A model generated the notes under the pieces. That model did not search any database. It saw nothing but the letters and a program-made list of their open reading frames with translations, and had not been told where the DNA came from. Source: Pseudomonas syringae KCTC 12500 (GTDB lineage Bacteria > Pseudomonadota > Gammaproteobacteria > Pseudomonadales > Pseudomonadaceae). From it: DNA of 64,000 bases. The stretch lies in NCBI RefSeq assembly GCF_000507185.2, contig NZ_AYTM02000002.1, positions 147,501 through 211,500 on the forward strand. Reading direction: 5' to 3'. Of this stretch, positions 25,858 to 34,787 are shown one piece after another; position 1 is the stretch's first letter; every line of letters starts with the position of its first letter. The position numbers and the translations under genes are program-made.

Positions 25858-26790
25858 TCATTCAGTCACAGGCGTCAGCACCGGTTGCCCGGCGAAAAAC
25901 GCCAGCAGGTTATCGTTGACCATTTGCACACTGTCTCTCGAAGCCTCGGGGGACAGGCCTGCCACGTGCGGTGTCAGCACCACATTGTCCAGCGTCTTGA
26001 GCACATCCGGCACAGTCGGTTCATCGTCGAACACGTCCAGCGCGGCCCCGGCAATCTGCTCATGCTGCAGTGCACTGACCAACGCCTGGGTATCCACCAC
26101 GCTGGCGCGGGCAATGTTGACCAAAAACCCGTCAGGGCCCAGCGCCTCAAGCACCCCAGCGTCGATCAGATGCTGCGTGCCGCTGCCACCGGGCGTGGCG
26201 ATGACCAGAAAATCCGATGCGGCCGCCAGCGCCTGCGCTGTCGCATGCCAGGTGTAATCGCAGTCGCTACGCGGCTTGCGGTTGTGGTAACCGATGGCAA
26301 TATCGAAGGCGGCTGCACGCTTGGCAATCGCCAGCCCTACCGCCCCCAGCCCGACGATCCCCAGACGCTTGCCTGCCAGCGACGGGCGCACCACCTTGCG
26401 CCATTCGCTCCGTCGCACCGAGGCATCGGCCTGCGGAATGTCGCGCACCAACGACAGCAGCAACGCCAGCGTATGATCGGCCACCGTGGCGGCGTTGACG
26501 CCTGCACCATTGGTCACGACGATGCCACGTGCCTGCGCGGCAGGCAGATCGACCTTCTCGTAACCGGCGCCGCTTACGCAAATGATGCGCAGCTGCGGCA
26601 GTGCATTCATTTCCTCGGCGAAAAATCCCAACGGCCCGCGTGTCACCACGGCAATGATGCTCGGCCCGTGCGTGGCAATCGCCTCGGCACGCAGTTCGGC
26701 CGTCGGGGCGCGAATCAACTGAAAACCGCTGCTTTCAAGAATCGGCAAATACGTGTCCAGGTTTTCCACCAGCACCAATACCGTTGTCAT
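25858..26790 (-). CDS. D-isomer-specific 2-hydroxyacid dehydrogenase
   Basis: A 310-residue NAD(P)-dependent dehydrogenase of the glyoxylate/hydroxypyruvate reductase type. The Rossmann signature is KRLGIVGLGAVGLAIAKRAA, the catalytic arginine lies in LVNIARASVVDTQALVSAL, the glutamate in LDVFDDEPTVPD and the histidine in LDNVVLTPHVAGLSPEA. It should reduce a 2-oxoacid to a D-2-hydroxyacid; the exact substrate is not readable. It is the upstream-most gene of a minus-strand trio with the amidotransferase-like and ABM-domain proteins, 108 bases before the next start. Confidence 0.9.
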   Translation of the reverse strand: MTTVLVLVENLDTYLPILESSGFQLIRAPTAELRAEAIATHGPSIIAVVTRGPLGFFAEEMNALPQLRIICVSGAGYEKVDLPAAQARGIVVTNGAGVNAATVADHTLALLLSLVRDIPQADASVRRSEWRKVVRPSLAGKRLGIVGLGAVGLAIAKRAAAFDIAIGYHNRKPRSDCDYTWHATAQALAAASDFLVIATPGGSGTQHLIDAGVLEALGPDGFLVNIARASVVDTQALVSALQHEQIAGAALDVFDDEPTVPDVLKTLDNVVLTPHVAGLSPEASRDSVQMVNDNLLAFFAGQPVLTPVTE

Positions 26791-27062
26791 GCGCGCTCCC
26801 GTTCGATCAGCAAAATGCTGACCTTAACGCGACTCGACGCACTTGTGCAGCGCCGCTGACGCTGGAACTGAAAAAAGCCTTCCCGAATAAGCCAGGCGTT
26901 CATAAAGTGGACGCATTTGCGGGACAGACTAATGCGCAAGCAGACTTGGCAGTCAGCAGAGTGCGTTATGGTTGCGTGCAGTGACGCGACCAGTGGTTCT
27001 AAGGTCTGGCGCGCAGGCTGCTCATAAAACAGGCTTTCTCAAAAACAAGGAAACACCCGCCC

Positions 27063-28205
27063 ATGCAAGGATTTCCCACCACCCTGTTGAAAAAGACCCT
27101 ATTGGCTGCGGCTGTCATGTCGGGCCTGATGCTGTCGTCAGGCATGGCAGCGGCGGCGGACGCCCCAGGCAAGGTGCTGAGCGAGAAATACGGCCTGCCC
27201 TGGCCAGCCGTGATCGCCCATCGCGGTGCTTCGTTCGACGCACCGGAAGAAACCATCCCGGCCTACACCCTGGCGCGGGACCTGGGCGCGGACTACCTGG
27301 AAATGGACATCCAGCGAACCAAGGACGGCGTGCTGATAGCGCTGCACGATGACGTGCTGGAACGCACTACCAACATCGCTCAAGTGTTCCCGACACGGGT
27401 GAAAGACCCGGTCAGCACCTTCACTCTGGCGGAGCTCAAGCAACTGGACGCCGGTTCGTGGTTCAACAAGGCTTACCCGGACAAGGCCCGCGACAGTTAC
27501 AACGGGTTGCAGATCCTGACGCTGGATGAGGTCATCGACATCGCCGAGGGCGGCGCCAACAAACCTGGGCTGTACATAGAGACCAAGGTGCCGAACAAGT
27601 TTCCTGGTGTCGAAGCCGACCTGAAAAAACTGCTGGCCAAACGCGGCTGGCTCGACCAACGCCCTGCGGCAGCGGCCGGCCATGTCAACGTCGCGCACAT
27701 GCCAGGACGCGTCGTCCTGCAGACGTTCGAGAAGCAAAGCCTGGAACTGCTGCAGAAAGAAATGCCGAAAGTGCCCAAGGTCATGCTGTTGTGGGTTGGC
27801 GAAGGCTCGATAGAGCCCAAATCCAGCGTCGCGTTCAAGGACTCCGGAGCCAAGGACAAGGCCAGCTATTACGCGACCCAGGAAGTCAAATCAGCGCAAG
27901 AGTTCGAGCAGTGGATTGACTGGGCCAAGGCCCACGGCGCCATCGGCACAGGCCCTTCGTCGCAACTGGCCAAGGGTGGCGACCAGAGCTACATGGACCT
28001 GGTCAAACCCTGGATGAACAACCTGACCCACGAGAAAGGCATGGTCATCCACCCGTACACGGTGGATGACGCAGAGGACTTCAAGCGGATCAGCCATGAT
28101 GGCGCGGACGGCTTCTTCACCAACCGCACCGCCGAACTGTTGAAGTTCTACGAGCGGCCGGCAAAAGAAAGCATTGAAACGATTCTGAAGCGTAACGGCT
28201 ACTGA
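27063..28205 (+). CDS. glpQ: Periplasmic glycerophosphodiester phosphodiesterase GlpQ
   Basis: A 380-residue exported enzyme that splits glycerophosphodiesters to glycerol-3-phosphate and an alcohol. A Sec signal of about 36 residues ends near SSGMAAAADAPG. The TIM-barrel catalytic elements are VIAHRGASFDAPEETIPAYT (catalytic His and metal Glu), DYLEMDIQRTKDGVLIALHD (Glu/Asp metal ligands and second His) and YIETKVPNKFPGVE. The length fits the GlpQ class instead of cytoplasmic UgpQ. The 272 bases upstream hold no gene and no clear Pho box. Confidence 0.93.
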   Translation: MQGFPTTLLKKTLLAAAVMSGLMLSSGMAAAADAPGKVLSEKYGLPWPAVIAHRGASFDAPEETIPAYTLARDLGADYLEMDIQRTKDGVLIALHDDVLERTTNIAQVFPTRVKDPVSTFTLAELKQLDAGSWFNKAYPDKARDSYNGLQILTLDEVIDIAEGGANKPGLYIETKVPNKFPGVEADLKKLLAKRGWLDQRPAAAAGHVNVAHMPGRVVLQTFEKQSLELLQKEMPKVPKVMLLWVGEGSIEPKSSVAFKDSGAKDKASYYATQEVKSAQEFEQWIDWAKAHGAIGTGPSSQLAKGGDQSYMDLVKPWMNNLTHEKGMVIHPYTVDDAEDFKRISHDGADGFFTNRTAELLKFYERPAKESIETILKRNGY

Positions 28206-28213
28206 TCCAGCGG

Positions 28214-28239
28214 CTGGCTGCATCCTGCGATGCGGCCAG
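28214..28239. terminator. Hairpin between convergent glpQ and receptor genes
   Basis: CTGGCTGCATC (28214-28224) can pair with GATGCGGCCAG (28229-28239) with one G-T pair, around a 4-base loop. It lies exactly in the 38-base gap between two convergent stop codons. No good T-run follows, so it may be a weak bidirectional terminator or an end-protecting hairpin. Confidence 0.45.
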
Positions 28240-28243
28240 TCGA

Positions 28244-30430
28244 TCAGAAGTCGATAGTGCCCGACAGCTTGAGGGTACGTGGCTCGCCCTGAGTCAGGTA
28301 ACCGCCATTGGCTGATGCCCAATAATCCTTGTCCATCAGGTTCTCGACGTTGGCGCGCAGGGTCACGTCCTTCTGCGCAACGTTGAAGGTGTAGCGTGCG
28401 CCCAGGTCGAAGCGGTTCCAGGTCGGGATGCTCAGGTTGTTGGCAGCATCGACATATTGCCCACCGGTGCGCAGCATGCGCGCATTGATGGCCGCGCCTT
28501 CGATCCCCGGAATGTCCCAATCGGCACCCGCATTGAACTGGAAGGTCGGCACACCCACGGCCCGATTGCCGTCGTTGCTGCCACTGGCCGTACCGCTCAC
28601 CTCGGTGTCCATCAGGGTCAGACCGGCCAGCAGACGCAAGCCGCTGACAGGTTGGCCAAAGACGTTCATCTCAACGCCGCGGTTGCGCTGCTGACCATCA
28701 CGGACATAACGCGACCCGGTGCCTTCCAGAACCTGATAGCCGTCAGCCGGTTGCTCGATGCGGTACACGCCCAGGCTCGCGCCGAACGTGCCCATGTCCA
28801 GCTTGACGCCCGCTTCCACCTGTTTCGAACGCGACGGCGCAAAAACTTCGCCAGGGTTGATGGTGACGGTATCCGGAGCCGTTGGACCTTGCGCCAGACC
28901 TTCGATGCGGTTGGCGTAGAACGACACATAGTGCCAAGGCTTGAATACCACCCCGTAGACCGGCGTGGTGATCGCTTCGTCGTACAGCGCATTGCGCGGG
29001 CCGCTGCCGTATTCATACCCCTGAACACGCAGTTGCTGGCGACGCAGGCCTGCGGTCAGCAACAGGCGATCATCGAAAAAGCCCAGCGTGTCTGAGAACG
29101 CGACGCTGCGCATGCGGCTCTTGCCGACAATGCCGGGATCATTCAGATCGCCTGCGGTGAAACTGTCGAGTGCCGGGCGCTCTTGGGAGACAGGGTCGTA
29201 AAGGTTGTTGCTGGAGGTGCCGCCAAACAGATACGCACTGCGCTGTTCGGTCCAGATACCGGACAGCCCGAAGTTGACCTTGTGGCTGACCGCGCCGGTC
29301 TGCAGCTTGCCGTTGATGCCGGCCATGGCGGTCTTGTTGTCTTCGTCATGCGGGATGAAAGACGGTGCGGCCGTGGTATTGCCTGCGGCATCGTGGACAG
29401 TTGGCGAGCCATATACGCCGACCTCACGGGTGTGCTTGGCGCCCACTGCGGCGTACAGCGTCCAGTCTTCGTTGAGGTCGTACTCGGCGCGGCTCATGCC
29501 GAAGGTGTCTTCGGTTTCGGTCCAGGTCCAGTTCGGCGCGTAATTGGTATCCGAGTCCGGAGCATGCGGCACGCTGGTCAGGGCGCTGTCGACAAACACC
29601 GTGTTGCGGCTCTGGTTGATGCGCTGCTTCTGGTAGGCAAAATCGCCGGACAAACGGAAGTTGTCACCTCGATAATCGAGCCCCAGCGCGAACAGCTTGC
29701 TGCGATGCTCTTCATCCTCGACGCCGGTCTCGCCTTCGCGCTGCGACAGGTTGAGACGCGCGCCGAAGCGATTGCCCTCGCCAAAGCGCTGCCCCAGGTC
29801 GAGATGCTCGCCGACCCGGCCGTCGCTGCTGATGTCGGAGGTAAAACGACGCGTCGGTGTGTCCTGCGCGCGCTTGGGCTGCAGGTTCACGCCGCCGCCA
29901 ATCCCGGAACCGGTCGGCGTCACGCCGTTGATGAAGGCGTTGGGGCCCTTGAACACTTCAACGCGCTCCAGCGCATCGGTCGATATGATCTGGCGTGGCA
30001 GTACGCCGTAAAGGCCGTTGTAGGAGATATCGTCGGTGGTCAGCTTGAGGCCGCGAATGACGAAGATATGCGAAGCGTTGGCATAACCACTTGACTGACG
30101 CACCGATGCATCATTAAGCAATACGTCGCCGACGGTTTCAGCCTGCTGGTCCTCGATCAATTGTTCGGTGTAACTGCTCATGGTGAACGGCACGTCCATG
30201 ATGTCGGCATTGCCCAGAACGCCCAGTTGCCCACCGCGCGCCACCTGCCCACCGGCATAAACCGGCGGTAGCGCGTGAGGGTCGGCCTTGTCGGCACTGA
30301 TGTCAGTCTCGCCCAGCACCACAGGGCCGTCCTGCCGAGTGGCAGCCTCTGCAGCGGCCCAGGCCGGAGATCCAATGGAACAGCAAAACGCGAGCAACGT
30401 AAGGCGCATCGGGAACGATGGGGAGTTCAT
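28244..30430 (-). CDS. TonB-dependent siderophore receptor
   Basis: A 728-residue outer-membrane receptor. The signal peptide runs through PMRLTLLAFCCSIGSPAWAA. It is followed by a plug domain (ETVGDVLLNDASVRQSSGYA, IISTDALERVEVFKGPNAFI, GSGIGGGVNLQPKRAQDTPT) and a 22-strand barrel ending in GEPRTLKLSGTIDF with the C-terminal aromatic residue. There is no N-terminal signalling domain, so it is not part of a sigma/anti-sigma surface-signalling unit. It resembles ferrichrome/catecholate-type receptors, but the ligand is not determinable. A Fur-like box lies upstream, and no siderophore or TonB genes are adjacent. Confidence 0.9.
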   Translation of the reverse strand: MNSPSFPMRLTLLAFCCSIGSPAWAAAEAATRQDGPVVLGETDISADKADPHALPPVYAGGQVARGGQLGVLGNADIMDVPFTMSSYTEQLIEDQQAETVGDVLLNDASVRQSSGYANASHIFVIRGLKLTTDDISYNGLYGVLPRQIISTDALERVEVFKGPNAFINGVTPTGSGIGGGVNLQPKRAQDTPTRRFTSDISSDGRVGEHLDLGQRFGEGNRFGARLNLSQREGETGVEDEEHRSKLFALGLDYRGDNFRLSGDFAYQKQRINQSRNTVFVDSALTSVPHAPDSDTNYAPNWTWTETEDTFGMSRAEYDLNEDWTLYAAVGAKHTREVGVYGSPTVHDAAGNTTAAPSFIPHDEDNKTAMAGINGKLQTGAVSHKVNFGLSGIWTEQRSAYLFGGTSSNNLYDPVSQERPALDSFTAGDLNDPGIVGKSRMRSVAFSDTLGFFDDRLLLTAGLRRQQLRVQGYEYGSGPRNALYDEAITTPVYGVVFKPWHYVSFYANRIEGLAQGPTAPDTVTINPGEVFAPSRSKQVEAGVKLDMGTFGASLGVYRIEQPADGYQVLEGTGSRYVRDGQQRNRGVEMNVFGQPVSGLRLLAGLTLMDTEVSGTASGSNDGNRAVGVPTFQFNAGADWDIPGIEGAAINARMLRTGGQYVDAANNLSIPTWNRFDLGARYTFNVAQKDVTLRANVENLMDKDYWASANGGYLTQGEPRTLKLSGTIDF

Positions 30431-30522
30431 CAGTAGGTCCTGAAGACAAGTTGAACGAGATCGGAAGCAACTGTCCTGGACATCACCGATCGGGTGGATG
30501 CGAAATGATATCAGATGTTACT

Positions 30523-30541
30523 GGTAATGCTTATCATTTGT
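30523..30541. promoter_or_regulatory. Fur-box-like operator
   Basis: The 19 bases GGTAATGCTTATCATTTGT agree with the classical Fur box GATAATGATAATCATTATC at 13 of 19 positions by my count. They lie 93 bases upstream of the TonB receptor start, in an AT-rich stretch. Iron-regulated repression of the receptor is expected. Confidence 0.6.
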
Positions 30542-30723
30542 TTATGCATAAAAGATGATAAGTCAGCGACGCGATGCGGTTCGTTCCGGCGCTGCATCAT
30601 GAAAAATCAGCGCGCATGGCGGCCCGTGGCGTTCCGCAATGCTTTGAAACAGGTTGGCGACAGCCACAGGAGGCCGACTGTCGTGTAAGCTCACAGGCTA
30701 TTGGTTTTCCCATCGAGAGGCCT

Positions 30724-32067
30724 ATGCAGTCCACTTTCCGACGCTCGACCCTGGCAGCACTTCGTGGTTTTGCCTTGCAGAGCGATGCAATCTCCATTGT
30801 TCCTTCTGCCGCAGACTATCGACGCTGCCTGCTGGAAAAGATCGCTTCGGCCACCCGGCGCATCTATATCATCGCGCTGTACCTGCAGCAAGATGAAGCC
30901 GGCCAGGAGATTCTCGACGCGCTGTACGCTGCCAAATCCGCGAGGCCGGAGCTGGATGTGGTAGTGCTGGTCGACTGGTTTCGCGCGCAACGCGGCCTGA
31001 TCGGTGCAGGACGCCAGCCCGGCAACTCGACCTGGTATCAGGCGCAGAACCTCGAATACGATGAAGAAGTGCCGATCTACGGCGTGCCGGTGCAGACCCG
31101 CGAACTGTTCGGCGTGCTGCACCTCAAGGGCAGTGTGATCGACGACTGTGTGATCTACAGCGGCGCCAGCATCAACAACGTTTACCTGCACAAGCTCGAC
31201 AAATACCGTCTGGACCGTTATCACCTGATCGAAAACGCAGCATTGGCCGACGCTTTCCAGAATCTGGTGCAGCGGGAAATACTTTCGTCGCCGGCCGTGC
31301 ACCGCCTCGATCTGCAATCGCCGCCCAGCTCGCGCAGTTTGCGCAGCGAGATCCGTGCGTTTCGTAGCGACCTGAAACGCGCCGCCTACGACACCTCGGC
31401 GGGCGAAAAGGAAAACGGCGAGATGCGCGTGATTCCGCTGCTCGGCGTCGGCCCGCGCAACAATCTCAACCGCGCCATCTGCGATCTGATCGCGTCAAGC
31501 AAGATCCAGCTGACCATCTGCACGCCGTACTTCAACCTGCCGGTGGCCGTCACTCGCGAGATCAACCGGGCGCTCAAGCGCGGCGTACAGGTCGATATCA
31601 TCATTGGCGACAAGACCGCCAACGACTTCTTCATCGACCCGGATGAGCCGTTCAAGGTGATCTCGGCCCTGCCCTATCTCTATGAAATCAGCCTGCGGCG
31701 CTTTGCCCACAAGCATCAGAAGGCAATCGCTCAGCATCGCCTCAATGTGCACCTGTGGAAACACGGCGATAACACCTTCCACCTCAAAGGCATCTGGGTC
31801 GACCAGCGTTATACCCTGCTGACCGGCAACAACCTGAACCCTCGCGCCTTTAATCTGGACCTGGAAAACGCCTTGCTGATCGACGATCCGAAGGGTCAGT
31901 GGAGCGAGCCACGGGAAGCGGAAATCGCGCATTTGATGCGCAACACGCAGCGCGTCAACCAGTATGACGAGCTCGACACACTGGCCAACTACCCCGAAGG
32001 CGTGCGCAAGTTTCTCAAGCGTGTCAGCCGCGTGCGGGTCGAGCGACTGCTGTACCGGATTCTCTAA
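30724..32067 (+). CDS. pssA: Phosphatidylserine synthase PssA (phospholipase D family)
   Basis: A 447-residue CDP-diacylglycerol-serine O-phosphatidyltransferase of the gammaproteobacterial PLD-like type, near the 451 residues of E. coli PssA. Two HKD-type motifs are present: LHLKGSVIDDCVIYSGASIN and FHLKGIWVDQRYTLLTGNNL. The start at ATG 30724 (MQSTFRRSTLAALRGF) is chosen because the frame upstream to 30574 is not family-like and runs through the regulatory region of the receptor. It makes phosphatidylserine, the precursor of phosphatidylethanolamine, at the inner membrane. Confidence 0.88.
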   Translation: MQSTFRRSTLAALRGFALQSDAISIVPSAADYRRCLLEKIASATRRIYIIALYLQQDEAGQEILDALYAAKSARPELDVVVLVDWFRAQRGLIGAGRQPGNSTWYQAQNLEYDEEVPIYGVPVQTRELFGVLHLKGSVIDDCVIYSGASINNVYLHKLDKYRLDRYHLIENAALADAFQNLVQREILSSPAVHRLDLQSPPSSRSLRSEIRAFRSDLKRAAYDTSAGEKENGEMRVIPLLGVGPRNNLNRAICDLIASSKIQLTICTPYFNLPVAVTREINRALKRGVQVDIIIGDKTANDFFIDPDEPFKVISALPYLYEISLRRFAHKHQKAIAQHRLNVHLWKHGDNTFHLKGIWVDQRYTLLTGNNLNPRAFNLDLENALLIDDPKGQWSEPREAEIAHLMRNTQRVNQYDELDTLANYPEGVRKFLKRVSRVRVERLLYRIL

Positions 32068-32151
32068 GCCCCAGTGTGCGGCCGGCATGTCAGTTATTGC
32101 TTGGCGTGCCGCCCACGTTTCCCCTTGCAAAACCCGGACAGCGACCTTGCC

Positions 32152-34767
32152 TCAAGGCCGTTTCGCACCCAGTTGCTTCCACATCTTCAGCGTGATTTTA
32201 CGCCGGTTGCTGTAGCCAGCCCACGGGTCGTCCTTGAGCCGCTTCAAACGCTGCTCAAGGTTGGTGATGTCCCACTGTGCCGACGACTTCAGACCCACCA
32301 GCTCATCCAGCGCAATCGGCACCGAGACCGGCAACCCGGGCCGGGCGCGTACCGAATAGGCGGTCACCGTGCTGCCGCCGCGGCTGTTGCGCAGGTAATC
32401 GATGAAGATTTTTCCGACGCGGTTTTTCGGCCCCATGGTGGCGGTGAAGCGTTCCGGCAACTGACGGCTGGCAAACTCGGCGATGGCCTTGGCGAACGCC
32501 TTCACGGTGTCCCAGTCGGCCTGGCGCGCCAACGGCACGATGATGTGCATGCCCTTGCCGCCGCTGGTCTTGAGAAAGGCTTCCAAACCCAGCTCTTCCA
32601 GCACGGCGAGCACCATTTGTGTGGCCTCGATCATGCTGCGCCAGGGCAGTGCCGGATCGGGATCAAGGTCCAGCACGAAATGGTCCGGCGTTTCGATCCT
32701 GTCACGCGTAGCGCCCCAGGTATGCAGCTCTATAGCGCCCATTTGCGCAGCACCGACCAGCGCCTGCAACGAATCTATTTCCATCAGCGCGGCGTGCCCG
32801 GGGTCCAGGGCACGATCCAGTTGCCTGATGTGCGGGATCGCCAGATGCTCGGCATGCTTCTGGAAAAACTGCTCACCGTCGATGCCCTCAGGACAGCGCA
32901 GCAGGGCCACGGGACGCTTGCTCAGGTAGGGCAGAATCCAGTCGGCGATGGACTGGTAAAACTGTGCAAGTTCGATCTTGCTGGTGCCCGTCTTGCTGTC
33001 GATGACGCGGTCCGGATGACTGATGCCGGTGCCCGCCACATCAACTTTCCCCTGCGCGGCCTTTTTGCGCGCCTTGGGTACTGCCGTTGTGGTTGGGGTG
33101 TCGCTGGCCACGTTGGCAGGCTGTGCGTCTTCACGCACCACGTCCTTGGCGGGCTTGTCGCTGCGCAGTCCGACAAAGGCGGCCTGGCGCACAATCCCTT
33201 CGCGAGTCCACTGGGCGAACTCGGCTTCGCAGACCAGTTGCGGTTCCACCCACTGCACGCCACGGGCCTGGGACGCGGAGAGCTTCTTGGCCAGCGGTGA
33301 ATCCTTGCGCTGCAATTTCTTCAGCTGTTTATGCAGTTGCTCAAGGTTCACTTCAGTGAACCCGGTGCCGACCCGCCCGGCGTAGACCAACCCATCCTCA
33401 CCAGCATTGACCGCCAGCATCAGGGCACCGAACGCTGATCGGCTGCCCTGCGGCGCCGTGTAGCCGACGACCACGAATTCCTGTCGCAAGCGACATTTGA
33501 GCTTGATCCAGTCGGCATTGCGCTTACTGACGTACGCACTACCGGCACGCTTGCCGATCACCCCTTCCAGGCCCATTGCCGCAGCACTCGCGACAATGTC
33601 CTGATGGCCCGCCTGAAAAGCATCCGAATAACGCAACAGGCGACTTTTCTGGGCGTCGAGGACTTGCTTCAAGGCATCACGACGCTGCTCAAGCGGCACT
33701 TCACGCAGGTCCTCCGCGCTCAGAAACGGCATGTCGAACAGGTAATACAGAATGTCCTTGCTGTTCCCCGCGTCAAAGGCATTCTGCAAGCCCTGGAAGT
33801 CGGGCAGCCCTTGCTCATCGAGAACCACCACTTCGCCGTCGAACCAACTGTCACGCAGTTTCATGCCCTTGAGCGCCTTGACCAGCTCCGGCAGCCGCTC
33901 GGTCCAGTCATGCCCGTTGCGGGTGAACAGCCGCACATCGTCGCCCTGAATGCGGGTCAGCATGCGGTAGCCATCGAATTTAATTTCGTACAGCCAGTCC
34001 CCGGCTGGCGGCGCTTCCACCAGCGTTGCCAGTTGCGGCGAAAGCGTATCCGGGAAAGCCGCTTTCGCTTTCCTGCGGGTCGGCTTTGCAACTGGCGTCG
34101 GCGCTTTTGATTTTGATGTGGCGGCCTTGGCTTTGCCGCTTGCAGCACTGGCCCCGGACTTTTTCGAGGCGCTGCGTTGCTTGCCCACATGAGCACCACT
34201 GATCACGCTTTGCGGCTGCTCATGGGTGATGTCGTATTCGGCAGCAGGTCGCGCAATGTCATCCTTTTCCTTGATCAGCAGCCACTGCTCCTTGCTGCCG
34301 CTGCCCTTGAGCCGGGTACGCACCAGCGCCCAGTCACCGCTGAGCTTCTCGCCGACCAGAGTGAACTTGAGTTTGCCCTCCGCGTAGGTCTTTTGCGGAT
34401 CGCCGTGCGGTTGCCAGACACCGCGGTCCCAGACGATCACATCACCGCCACCGTACTGACCCTGCGGGATACTGCCCTCGAAGCCGGCGTAGTCCAGCGG
34501 ATGGTCTTCGACATGCACTGCCAGACGCTTTTGCGTAGGGTCCAGGCTCGGGCCTTTGGGCACGGCCCAGCTCTTGAGCGTGCCATCCAGCTCCAGTCGA
34601 AAGTCGTAGTGCAGGTTACGTGCGTCATGCTTCTGGATCACGAAACCAAGCGCACCGGGCTGCGACTTGCCTTTGCCCTTGCCTTTGCCCTTGCGTTTGC
34701 TTTCCGCAGGCTCGGAAGTGATGTCGAAATTGCGCTTGCGGGTGTATTCACTGGCGGGCTTGGCCAT
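32152..34767 (-). CDS. ligD: Multifunctional ATP-dependent DNA ligase LigD
   Basis: An 871-residue bacterial non-homologous end-joining enzyme with the Pseudomonas domain order. The N-terminal 3'-phosphoesterase has HDARNLHYDFRLELDGTLKS and QGQYGGGDVIVWDRGVW. The central ligase has its adenylated lysine in YEIKFDGYR near residue 263 and ends with an OB domain (LKCRLRQEFVVVGYTAPQGS). The C-terminal primase-polymerase has DHFVLDLDPDPALPWRSM, KTSGGKGMHIIVPLARQ and KIFIDYLRNSRGGSTVTAYS. A Lys/Gly-rich tract (residues ~25-36) and a basic linker (~195-238) separate domains. The ku gene is 20 bases upstream on the same strand, so they form one operon. Confidence 0.95.
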   Translation of the reverse strand: MAKPASEYTRKRNFDITSEPAESKRKGKGKGKGKSQPGALGFVIQKHDARNLHYDFRLELDGTLKSWAVPKGPSLDPTQKRLAVHVEDHPLDYAGFEGSIPQGQYGGGDVIVWDRGVWQPHGDPQKTYAEGKLKFTLVGEKLSGDWALVRTRLKGSGSKEQWLLIKEKDDIARPAAEYDITHEQPQSVISGAHVGKQRSASKKSGASAASGKAKAATSKSKAPTPVAKPTRRKAKAAFPDTLSPQLATLVEAPPAGDWLYEIKFDGYRMLTRIQGDDVRLFTRNGHDWTERLPELVKALKGMKLRDSWFDGEVVVLDEQGLPDFQGLQNAFDAGNSKDILYYLFDMPFLSAEDLREVPLEQRRDALKQVLDAQKSRLLRYSDAFQAGHQDIVASAAAMGLEGVIGKRAGSAYVSKRNADWIKLKCRLRQEFVVVGYTAPQGSRSAFGALMLAVNAGEDGLVYAGRVGTGFTEVNLEQLHKQLKKLQRKDSPLAKKLSASQARGVQWVEPQLVCEAEFAQWTREGIVRQAAFVGLRSDKPAKDVVREDAQPANVASDTPTTTAVPKARKKAAQGKVDVAGTGISHPDRVIDSKTGTSKIELAQFYQSIADWILPYLSKRPVALLRCPEGIDGEQFFQKHAEHLAIPHIRQLDRALDPGHAALMEIDSLQALVGAAQMGAIELHTWGATRDRIETPDHFVLDLDPDPALPWRSMIEATQMVLAVLEELGLEAFLKTSGGKGMHIIVPLARQADWDTVKAFAKAIAEFASRQLPERFTATMGPKNRVGKIFIDYLRNSRGGSTVTAYSVRARPGLPVSVPIALDELVGLKSSAQWDITNLEQRLKRLKDDPWAGYSNRRKITLKMWKQLGAKRP

Positions 34768-34787
34768 CACCGGTCACTCCGTAGGGC

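Noticed and set aside
30264..30274. An ops-like GGCGGTAGCGC
   Set aside because: It is on the strand opposite to transcription of the TonB receptor gene, lacks the final consensus T and is inside coding sequence.
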